A model generated the notes under the pieces. It was not told the origin of the DNA, made no database searches, and saw nothing but the letters and a program-made list of their open reading frames with translations. Both the position numbers and the translations under genes were made by a program. Below, piece after piece: positions 1 through 5,495 of a stretch of 5,495 nt of DNA (position 1 is its first letter; the number at the start of each line of letters is the position of its first letter). The stretch is from Spirochaetales bacterium (GTDB taxonomy: Bacteria; Spirochaetota; Spirochaetia; B11-G9): NCBI GenBank assembly GCA_027077185.1, contig JALTGJ010000012.1:1-5495 (forward strand). The letters are read 5' to 3'.

Positions 1-1
1 A

Positions 2-1240
2 AAGAGTATAATTGAATCCCTCGATGAAGATTCAATAAGAAAAAGGGCAAATGAGGTAGACCAAAAAAAACTTGCTTCTGAACTAAAAGATAAGCTTGTC
101 GAATTTTTTGCAGGATTTACGAGTGAAAAAGTAAATAAAATAAATGCATTGTATAATTTACTAATGATTTTTCTAAATTTAGTTGAATACGATTACTACT
201 TTGCTTTAAAAAAGTTTGATTCCGGGCTTCCCGAAAGAGATTTTGTTTATAATCCGAAATTTGAACCAATAAAAGCTGAGTATATTCTGGATGATATTAA
301 AGATTTTTTAGTTGTTCTTCCGGAAAATAACGATTTAAACTGGGAAGACTTGTTTAATGTTCTTAAAGCTTACAAGGGTACAGAAATTATAGACAGAGCT
401 GGCTGGAAAAAAATTATTAAAGGGTTGGATGTTGTAAAGAAAGAAAGAATTTTTGTTTTAATGGTACAGCACATAGATAAGAATCCTCATTATAATTATA
501 ATTCTATTATTAATTCGGATCGGATTGTAGATGATTATTTAAATAAGATTAGGACACAGACTGAAATAATACTGCAGAAAATTTTAAAGGAAAAAAAATC
601 TAAAAAAGTGGATGCTCTGTTAATGGAGATTTTTGGTACTACTGCTATATCAAGAATGAAAAATTATACAGAAAAAGCAAATATAATGTTTACAAAGAAA
701 ATGCTGGGTGGTTTTATTCATGTTGCTCCTGCAAATTATCTAAAAGCGTTTCTTCTTGATTTTTTTAAGAGAGATGTAAAGATACTAATGGATTTATTAT
801 TGATAAGGGGGAAATGGGCAACAATTATATCCAGTCAGCATCTATCCGATGCTTTTCATGCTGTGATGGATGTTTCTTCAAGACTTATTGTTTTTGATGA
901 AGAACTTTCTGAAGAGGGTAGTAAGGGGATTGCATTTAAAAATATTACCTCAAAATCAGACAGGGATAAAAATAGTATTACAATTTTAAGAACCATGTTA
1001 AAAGAAACCAATGAGAATATTCTTGGGATGATTACTATTGCTTCACAAAATTTAATTATTATGGGCCGCAGTTTAAAAAGTGTTTTGGAAGATAAAGATA
1101 AGAAAGATCATGAAATGATTATAAACTGGAAGGAAATTGAGAATGCAACTGACATGGACTTAAAGGATGAAATTTCCAGAGTATACAAAAAAATATATTA
1201 TTTTGTGCAGTTAATGCAGTTTTTTGTAAAAAAGAAATAA
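2..1240 (+). CDS. Spirochaete conserved protein of unknown function (DUF5312-like), 5' partial
   Basis: The frame is open without a stop from base 2, so the gene begins left of the window; 412 codons and a TAA stop are visible. The TTG at 149 is only an internal codon, because in-frame sequence upstream has the same helical, charged character. The protein is rich in Lys, Glu, Ile and Leu, with no signal peptide and no convincing membrane segment in the visible part, so it is probably cytoplasmic and mostly alpha-helical. Stretches that look like conserved family blocks (visible-codon numbering) are KKFDSGLPERDF near 70-81, SRMKNYTEKA near 217-226, LLIRGKW near 266-272, SDRDKN near 319-324, IINWKEIE near 373-380 and YKKIYYFVQLMQFFV near 395-409. 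I recognise this as resembling a spirochaete-specific uncharacterised family, recalled as DUF5312. No function is known to me and none is inferred. It converges on the envelope operon and is not part of it. Confidence 0.8.
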   Translation, partial: KSIIESLDEDSIRKRANEVDQKKLASELKDKLVEFFAGFTSEKVNKINALYNLLMIFLNLVEYDYYFALKKFDSGLPERDFVYNPKFEPIKAEYILDDIKDFLVVLPENNDLNWEDLFNVLKAYKGTEIIDRAGWKKIIKGLDVVKKERIFVLMVQHIDKNPHYNYNSIINSDRIVDDYLNKIRTQTEIILQKILKEKKSKKVDALLMEIFGTTAISRMKNYTEKANIMFTKKMLGGFIHVAPANYLKAFLLDFFKRDVKILMDLLLIRGKWATIISSQHLSDAFHAVMDVSSRLIVFDEELSEEGSKGIAFKNITSKSDRDKNSITILRTMLKETNENILGMITIASQNLIIMGRSLKSVLEDKDKKDHEMIINWKEIENATDMDLKDEISRVYKKIYYFVQLMQFFVKKK

Positions 1241-1269
1241 TTATATTGCGAAGCAATATAATTATTTCT
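1228..1269 (-). terminator. Intrinsic terminator of the leftward envelope operon
   Basis: The arms at 1233-1249 and 1253-1269 are perfectly complementary over 17 bp around a 3-nt loop (GAA on plus, TTC on minus). Read on the minus strand, the hairpin runs directly into six T's (complement of 1228-1233, the first of which also pairs in the stem), the classic Rho-independent layout for the operon ending at 1376. The stem is AT-rich apart from the GC pairs closing the loop. On the plus strand no T-run follows, so termination there is less certain. The T-run and left arm overlap the last Lys codons and the TAA stop (1238-1240) of the opposing gene. Confidence 0.72.
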
Positions 1270-1364
1270 GTAGGGGCAGCCACCCAGGGTTTGCAAAGCA
1301 AATCCTGGGTGACTGAGGTTGCATAGTCGAGCAGGAAGCTTGCTTCCGACCAGACTGTCCCTAC
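1270..1364. repeat. 95-bp hairpin-rich element with terminal inverted repeats (REP/MITE-like)
   Basis: The ends GTAGGGGCAG (1270-1279) and CTGTCCCTAC (1355-1364) pair over 10 bp with one G-T wobble. Inside, 1281-1294 pairs with 1298-1311 (14 bp, one G-T wobble, AAA loop). A second hairpin has GGAAG 1334-1338 pairing with CTTCC 1343-1347 around CTTG, extended by GTC 1326-1328 with GAC 1348-1350 across a bulge. The whole folds as a closed three-way junction on either strand. It is visibly more GC-rich than its surroundings and has no credible reading frame. It starts 11 nt past the stop of the beta-barrel gene and abuts the terminator hairpin. The form resembles non-autonomous intergenic repeats (REP or MITE type), but only one copy lies here, so that class is inferred. 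No clear target-site duplication is seen. It could instead be a complex transcript-end structure. Confidence 0.6.
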
Positions 1365-1375
1365 TGTTGTTCATA

Positions 1376-2551
1376 TCAATAAATATATTGAACTCCAAAC
1401 ATCATCGAAATCCCGTCCATCGAATCAATCCCGGGGGTCCAGCTGGTTTTATCCCATGAGAATGTATCATCCCCATCTCCTGCGTTTAATGTTCCATAGC
1501 CTATAAGGTTAAAACCTTCAAATACATTCCAGCTAAATCCACTGGTTATTTGTGTGGATACATCTATGGGGCTTATAATTGAACGAAGAGATATGCTCAT
1601 GGTTTGCCCCAGGTTTAAAACAATTTCCGGATAGATAAGCATTGCATAGGATCCTGCAGATCCGTCCCTTTCTTTCCAGTTCAGGTAGGGTGCAATAATA
1701 GATTCCAGTCTAAGGGACAGAGAATTATTATAGCCTGCTTCCAGCATCTGGAAAAATCCCATACTGATGTTAAAAGTATCTTTTGCAACAGATTCGATTA
1801 TAGCACTGTTAAAAGCAGGAACTGCAAGAGATGAATTAATATACCAGTCCGGACCTATATTGCCCTGAAGGCTTATATAGGGTTTGTGCAGGGCAGATAT
1901 AGCCAGTGTTTCAGTGTTTTCTGTATAGATGAGATCATAGGATATATCTTTTCCGTCAAAATAATAGCCTGTCTCTATTTTAATTCCACCGGCTTTTGTA
2001 TATAAACGAAAACCAGTTCCGCTATTCTTAATATTCTCTATACCCGAAGCATTTATTTCCGGAGCTGTAATGAGACCTTCGATGAATGAAAACCGACCAA
2101 GAGGATAATTTACAGATGTAAGCCATGTTGTACTAGTGCGAATTTCTGATCCTGTCAGATTTACATAAGGGGAGGTGCTTCCAAATATTACATCACCGGA
2201 GTTAAATACAAAACCATCACCCCAGCCCAGGCTTGTTTTCCCCACTGTTAGCCTGAATGAGGGGAACTTTGTCTTTACATACGCTTTTTGAAGAACAAAC
2301 CCCGGTATACCTGATGAGTCGGGGTATAAAATATCACCAGAGAGATTAGCACGTACATTTCTATTTCCTGTGGACTTTAAAGATACAGCTGTTTTTCCAG
2401 ACAAGCCATATACCCAGTATGGAACAGATGAAAGATTTCTTGTTTTTAGAACTGTATTGTAAAGTTGCATATCAATGGAAATAATATTTTCTGCCATAAG
2501 ATATGGTACTGCTGCTAAAAGCAGCAGTAGGGGAATAATTTTTTTTACCAT
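1376..2551 (-). CDS. Signal-peptide-bearing outer-membrane beta-barrel protein
   Basis: This complete 391-residue protein is the last gene of the operon. Residues 1-20 form a Sec signal peptide (Lys-Lys, a run of leucines, then a probable AMA-type cut near residue 20), with no lipobox cysteine; no cysteine is visible anywhere. The rest is rich in Ser, Gly, Asn, Tyr and alternating polar/hydrophobic stretches typical of transmembrane beta-strands. The C-terminus is FGVQYIY, ending in an aromatic residue after alternating hydrophobic positions, as expected of a BAM recognition signal. Near residues 104-121 the segment GKTSLGWGDGFVFNSGDV recalls a W-G-(D/R)-G...FN..DV motif in DUF1302-like barrels found beside LolA-like and export genes in other bacteria; that link is tentative. 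The start ATG is supported by GGAAGAA seven nt upstream and by the signal peptide. The ATG overlaps the LolA-like stop, implying translational coupling. It is likely the outer-membrane partner of the operon's transport line; a porin-like role is the alternative. Confidence 0.8.
   Translation of the reverse strand: MVKKIIPLLLLLAAVPYLMAENIISIDMQLYNTVLKTRNLSSVPYWVYGLSGKTAVSLKSTGNRNVRANLSGDILYPDSSGIPGFVLQKAYVKTKFPSFRLTVGKTSLGWGDGFVFNSGDVIFGSTSPYVNLTGSEIRTSTTWLTSVNYPLGRFSFIEGLITAPEINASGIENIKNSGTGFRLYTKAGGIKIETGYYFDGKDISYDLIYTENTETLAISALHKPYISLQGNIGPDWYINSSLAVPAFNSAIIESVAKDTFNISMGFFQMLEAGYNNSLSLRLESIIAPYLNWKERDGSAGSYAMLIYPEIVLNLGQTMSISLRSIISPIDVSTQITSGFSWNVFEGFNLIGYGTLNAGDGDDTFSWDKTSWTPGIDSMDGISMMFGVQYIY
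2507..2529 (-). other. Perfect 10-bp hairpin within the signal-peptide codons of the barrel gene
   Basis: TACTGCTGCT (2507-2516) and AGCAGCAGTA (2520-2529) are exact reverse complements separated by three bases. In the mRNA the hairpin covers roughly nucleotides 23-45 after the start codon, in codons for the Leu/Ala-rich signal-peptide core. A stable stem this close to the start could slow initiation or early elongation. It may instead be a chance product of repeated CTG/GCT and GCA/GCAG codons. Confidence 0.45.
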
Positions 2552-3279
2552 GAAAGTTCTTCCAGAGAGAACACAGTATCATCAATAGGTATATTTATTT
2601 TGATATCTGAAATAAAGATGGTTGTTTCTGTATTTGTCTTCATTTTATCCACCATTTTCGTTGTAACAGCTATAGTTCTCCCGTCAATATTTTTGGTATC
2701 AAGAGTTTCCATTACTTTTAAGAGTCTGTTTGATTTTGTATAGTACTCTGCCTTCCAGACAAGGAATGTTTTTTTATCTATCCAGAGTTTTTCTTTTGGG
2801 TATGGAACTGTCCTTACCTTTGCAGTCAGTATTAATACGTAACAATCATTTCCATTTAGATTCTCCTCTCCCTCAAGCACTACATCGTACCGGGATATTC
2901 TGTCCTTGCCTCCAGTCATATCTTCATAGGAAATATCCGAACCCAGCATGGATTGACGGAGCATTGATCCCTGCATTCGAATTAATTCCTCTGCATCCGG
3001 ATAGAACAGATATAGCTCATCTTTTGTTCGCAGTATTTTCTGTCCTTTTTCAGCTTTGCTTGTAAATTCAATTAGGGACTCATCCACTCCCCTTGCCCAT
3101 GAATTGAAGGTGATTTCTTTTACTCCAAACCGGTCTTTTATTTTAAACTTTCCCATGGCTTCTGATGTTTTAAAAATTTGCATATTATCTGCATTTCTAA
3201 TTATTTCTTCGGCAGTCATTGAAAAGATTGCTGCAGGTAAAAGAAATGTTAAAAGTAATACTATTATTTTATTTTTCAT
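2545..3279 (-). CDS. Periplasmic LolA-like outer-membrane lipoprotein-sorting protein
   Basis: This complete 244-residue protein has a Sec signal peptide (Lys-rich start, leucine core, probable cleavage near residue 20, just before MTAEEII). It carries no lipobox cysteine, so it should be soluble in the periplasm. The mature part matches the LolA-like family (the LolA_like / COG2834 type, as I recall it). It has an initial TAEEIIRNAD helix, ESLIEFTSKAEKGQKILRT near 67-85, ELYLFYPDAEELIRM near 88-102, the hallmark GSDISYEDM near 113-121, and KLWIDKKTFLVWKAEYY near 164-180. Family members adopt a half-barrel that shields acyl chains of lipids or lipoproteins. The start is supported by AAGGAG (3287-3292 on the complement) seven nt upstream. 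It begins 16 nt after the second permease stops and its stop overlaps the barrel start, so it probably takes a lipidic cargo from the permease pair and hands it outward. The cargo is unknown, and it may not be the cell's housekeeping LolA. Confidence 0.83.
   Translation of the reverse strand: MKNKIIVLLLTFLLPAAIFSMTAEEIIRNADNMQIFKTSEAMGKFKIKDRFGVKEITFNSWARGVDESLIEFTSKAEKGQKILRTKDELYLFYPDAEELIRMQGSMLRQSMLGSDISYEDMTGGKDRISRYDVVLEGEENLNGNDCYVLILTAKVRTVPYPKEKLWIDKKTFLVWKAEYYTKSNRLLKVMETLDTKNIDGRTIAVTTKMVDKMKTNTETTIFISDIKINIPIDDTVFSLEELSW
2557..2563 (-). promoter_or_regulatory. Ribosome binding site of the barrel gene, inside the LolA-like coding region
   Basis: On the minus strand GGAAGAA lies just before the ATG at 2551 (GGAAG, then seven bases). 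It sits wholly inside the last codons of the LolA-like gene, whose TAA stop (2545-2547) lies past the barrel ATG. The 7-nt stop/start overlap reads ATGGTAA. Ribosomes finishing the upstream gene would be positioned to re-initiate here. Confidence 0.65.
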
Positions 3280-3295
3280 TTTACGTCTCCTTTTA

Positions 3296-4531
3296 TCACA
3301 CGTATCGAAGGGCTTCTACGGGTTGAATTTTTGCTGCCTTTCCGGATGGAATTAAAGTAGCCCCGGCGGCTATAATTACTGAATAAAAATATACAAAAAT
3401 AGTTTTTGCTATACTTAATTTCGGGTAAATCATTCCCCCTATTTCAAAATCCAGCCCGGACATGGCATCAGAAAAATCAAGTCCGACTTTACCCATATAT
3501 AAAGTAATTGCAATCCCTGCAATAACTCCCACTGCGGTTCCTATCATACTAATAAAGGTCCCCTCCAAAAAGAAAAGTCTGACTAGTTCTTTACCGTGCA
3601 TCCCAAGTGCGCTTAAAGTTCCAATTTCCCGCATTCGTTCGAATATTACCATCATAGTTGTATTAATTATTACTGTACTTCCCAATAGGAAAAAGAACAT
3701 TGCTATAAAATTGTATATCATATCTGCCATTTTCATTAATCCATAACTTGTACTCAAATTTTCCCATGATCGAACCTCAAATGTTTTTCCTGTTTTATCT
3801 AGTAGTTCCTTTTTTATTACCGAGGCTGCATTTTTGGAATCAACACCCTCCTTTACTTTTATCAGCACTTCCTGGACACCCCCATCCATTCTTAGAAAAT
3901 ACTGGGCTCTATCCAGAGGCATCCAATAGTATTTAGAGTTTAATGCAGCCACTGGAAATCCAAATAATCCAACAATTTTCAAAGTAATGGCATTCGTACT
4001 GCCAGCTGCTGTATTTGCAAGGACAGTGACTTTATCTCCAACTTTCAGCTTTAGATCTCTGGCAAGGATAGCTCCCATCATTATTTCATTTTTTCCAGGT
4101 TGGGGAAGTCTTCCTTCCTTTAATGAATCTTTAAGATTCTGAAAATCCGCTTCCATAGAAAAGTTAGCACCTACCCCCATTGCTCCAAAATTGGAACCTT
4201 TTATGTATAGATTAGACGGGAATGTAATTCTTGGTACAAAAACATCTACATCACTCATATTTTTAATAATTTTAGTAATAGAATTCCGGTTTACAGTTAA
4301 ATGTATGGGATTATATCTTTCAAACTCATCATATTTTACATTTCTAATACGAACTTCACCTGTGTAATATGTTTTTAGATTAAAAGCCATATCACTTGTC
4401 ATTCCACCTATTAATGAGAACAGAATAACAATGGCCATTGCTGCAACTCCAATAGCTGTAGCGGATAAAATTGATCTTCTTTTATTTCTTAAGATATTTT
4501 TTAATGCCGTACCGGCAAGTTTTGTTGTCAT
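3296..4531 (-). CDS. FtsX/MacB-type ABC transporter permease (LolC/LolE-like), second subunit
   Basis: This is a complete 411-residue permease with the family's usual plan. A cytoplasmic Lys/Arg-rich N-terminus (KNILRNKRRS, residues 11-20) leads into TM1 (about 22-44), followed by a large periplasmic MacB-PCD domain (about 45-268) and three C-terminal helices (about 271-297, 317-345 and 375-394). The coupling segment FERMREIGTLSALGM (297-311) carries the conserved E-R-x-R-E-I-G...ALG pattern. The C-terminus has P-S-G-K-A-A...P-V-E-A-L-R, another family signature. Such permeases act as mechanotransmitters: ATP hydrolysis in the cytoplasm moves the periplasmic domain to extract or push lipidic or protein cargo without a classic transmembrane channel. 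The start is fixed by a strong AAAGGAGG six nt upstream that overlaps the previous gene's stop. Pairing with the neighbouring permease suggests a LolCE-like heterodimer; the ATPase is not in the window. Confidence 0.87.
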   Translation of the reverse strand: MTTKLAGTALKNILRNKRRSILSATAIGVAAMAIVILFSLIGGMTSDMAFNLKTYYTGEVRIRNVKYDEFERYNPIHLTVNRNSITKIIKNMSDVDVFVPRITFPSNLYIKGSNFGAMGVGANFSMEADFQNLKDSLKEGRLPQPGKNEIMMGAILARDLKLKVGDKVTVLANTAAGSTNAITLKIVGLFGFPVAALNSKYYWMPLDRAQYFLRMDGGVQEVLIKVKEGVDSKNAASVIKKELLDKTGKTFEVRSWENLSTSYGLMKMADMIYNFIAMFFFLLGSTVIINTTMMVIFERMREIGTLSALGMHGKELVRLFFLEGTFISMIGTAVGVIAGIAITLYMGKVGLDFSDAMSGLDFEIGGMIYPKLSIAKTIFVYFYSVIIAAGATLIPSGKAAKIQPVEALRYV

Positions 4532-4537
4532 TGCATT

Positions 4538-4545
4538 CCTCCTTT
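4538..4545 (-). promoter_or_regulatory. Strong Shine-Dalgarno of permease 2 overlapping the stop of permease 1
   Basis: The minus strand reads TAAAGGAGG followed by six bases and ATG (4531). The TAA (4544-4546) is the stop of the upstream permease, and its last two bases belong to the AAAGGAGG site. This arrangement favours coupled, roughly stoichiometric translation of the two permease subunits and settles the start of the second one. Confidence 0.75.
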
Positions 4546-5495
4546 ACTGATGTCTCAGACACGATGGGATATCCATCTTTAATGCTCTTTTTGTTGGGAA
4601 ATATGCTACAAGAGTAGAAATAAAGATTCCGGAAAAAAATACTTTTATCATTGTTTCAGGGTTCCAGACTCCTCTGAAAATAGCCTGTATTCTGTAACCT
4701 ATATCCATATCCCTCAGAAGAAAGCTATAATCTATTCCCACATTGACTATAAATAAGTCTGCCAGTATTCCCAGAACTACACCGAAAACAGAGCCAATTA
4801 TTCCAATCCCCGCTGCTTCAATCATAAAGGCTAATCTAATTTTTTTATCAGACATTCCCAGTGCTCTCATCATTCCCAGTTCCCGTATTCTTTCAAATAT
4901 TGCCATAAGCATAGTGTTGGATATACCCACTGCAGCTATTAAAAATATAAGAAACATAATCATAGCTGTGCCTCCACGTTTTCCCTCTGCCATTGCCAGA
5001 TAATCCACTGCCATAGCTTTCCAGCTCATGACTGTCAGATTATTTCCATTTAAAAGACTTTGAATCTGACTAACTTCCTGATCCACATTTGCAGATTCCG
5101 GTAATTTTATATTTATTTCTGTTGATGCTCCGTCCATGGATAAGTAGTCATCTGCTGTGTCTATGGGCATCATTATAAGGGATCTGTTTACATTAGGATT
5201 AGGGCAGTTAACAATTCCTACAATTTCAAGATCCATTGCTTCATAAAACCCACCATTACCTCTTGTAACAATAGTAATCCAATACCCGACTTCAGCACCA
5301 ATATCCTCTGCAAACCATGATCCCAGAAGAACCGCATCTTCATTTGCTTTAAGAAATCGGCCTTCAAACAGGGTGTCTTCAAAGTGGAAAACATTATTAT
5401 CATTTTCTGTATCTATTGCTGTTACAACAACTGGCATGTTACCGTTCTCACCAAAATCCTGACTATTTAGAATCATATTTCCGGAGAATACCGTC
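4544..5495 (-). CDS. FtsX/MacB-type ABC transporter permease (LolC/LolE-like), first subunit, 5' partial
   Basis: The frame is open from the right edge to a TAA stop at 4544-4546. The Met codon at 5474-5476 is internal, since six in-frame codons precede it and the expected N-terminal membrane helix is missing. About 316 residues are visible. Numbered from that Met, they comprise the later part of the periplasmic MacB-PCD domain (to about 165), TM helices near 169-193, 218-246 and 275-293, and the coupling segment FERIRELGMMRALGMSDKKI (194-213) typical of the FtsX family. The C-terminal motif reads FPTKRALKMDIPSCLRHQ, a weakened form of the P..RA...P.EALR signature seen intact in the next gene. 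It is the first gene of the visible operon, 12 nt before its paralogue, and is likely one half of a heterodimeric permease. A cognate ATP-binding subunit would be expected upstream, outside the window. Confidence 0.85.
   Translation of the reverse strand, partial: TVFSGNMILNSQDFGENGNMPVVVTAIDTENDNNVFHFEDTLFEGRFLKANEDAVLLGSWFAEDIGAEVGYWITIVTRGNGGFYEAMDLEIVGIVNCPNPNVNRSLIMMPIDTADDYLSMDGASTEINIKLPESANVDQEVSQIQSLLNGNNLTVMSWKAMAVDYLAMAEGKRGGTAMIMFLIFLIAAVGISNTMLMAIFERIRELGMMRALGMSDKKIRLAFMIEAAGIGIIGSVFGVVLGILADLFIVNVGIDYSFLLRDMDIGYRIQAIFRGVWNPETMIKVFFSGIFISTLVAYFPTKRALKMDIPSCLRHQ

Noticed and set aside
149..151. TTG as the start codon of the left-hand gene
   Set aside because: The frame stays open to base 2 with similar helical, charged sequence, and no convincing ribosome binding site precedes the TTG; the gene is simply cut by the window edge.
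1206..1221. Short tandem repeat TGCAGTT-AA-TGCAGTT
   Set aside because: Two 7-bp copies inside codons for Gln-Leu-Met-Gln-Phe near the gene end; explained by the protein sequence.
1270..1364. tRNA or other known structured RNA gene
   Set aside because: The three-way fold is superficially cloverleaf-like, but the stem lengths, missing T-loop and anticodon features, and 14-bp arm do not fit a tRNA; no known riboswitch signature was recognised.
1119..1398. Two small minus-strand open frames over the convergent spacer
   Set aside because: They read through the inverted-repeat element and the antisense of the left gene, lack ribosome binding sites, and encode low-complexity peptides; chance frames.
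2545..2551. Possible frameshift fusing the LolA-like and barrel genes
   Set aside because: Both genes have complete ends, and the barrel has its own ribosome binding site and signal peptide; the overlap is ordinary operon coupling.
2730..3355. Plus-strand open frames opposite the LolA-like gene
   Set aside because: They are antisense to a clearly conserved protein, and their translations show no domain or coherent composition.
3462..3936. Plus-strand open frames opposite the second permease
   Set aside because: Antisense shadows of membrane-helix codons; no start signals or recognisable product.
4743..5403. Further open frames in both directions over the first permease
   Set aside because: Overlap the well-supported permease frame completely and look like frame artefacts.

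Overview
This AT-rich window most likely comes from a spirochaete (Spirochaetota; Treponema/Spirochaeta-type). The main reason is the rightward gene at the left edge. Its protein resembles, from memory, a spirochaete-restricted family of unknown function (DUF5312-like). A leftward envelope operon built from LolA-like and FtsX-type proteins also fits a diderm spirochaete. The assignment rests on recognition of protein sequence, not on a database search.

Layout: (i) 2-1240, plus strand, is the 3' part (412 codons) of a cytoplasmic-looking protein whose frame is open to the left edge. (ii) 1241-1375 is a 135-bp convergent intergenic spacer made almost entirely of inverted repeats. It holds a perfect 17-bp hairpin followed on the minus strand by a T-run, which is a terminator for the leftward operon whose tail lies in the last codons of the opposing gene. 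Next to it is a 95-bp hairpin-rich element bounded by a 10-bp terminal inverted repeat. (iii) 1376-5495, minus strand, is a tightly packed four-gene operon running off the right edge. In transcription order it encodes an FtsX/MacB-type permease (5' end outside the window), a second complete permease of the same family, a secreted LolA-like protein, and a signal-peptide-bearing outer-membrane beta-barrel protein.

The operon genes are separated by 12 nt and 16 nt and then overlap by 7 nt, which points to co-transcription and translational coupling. The two permeases probably form a LolC/LolE-like heterodimer powered by an ATPase encoded outside the window. The LolA-like protein would be a periplasmic carrier, and the beta-barrel would be the outer-membrane partner. 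The reading offered here is a dedicated inner-membrane-to-outer-membrane lipid or lipoprotein trafficking line. The substrate cannot be read from the sequence. No tRNA, rRNA, CRISPR array, transposase or operon promoter is visible; both transcription units start outside the window.
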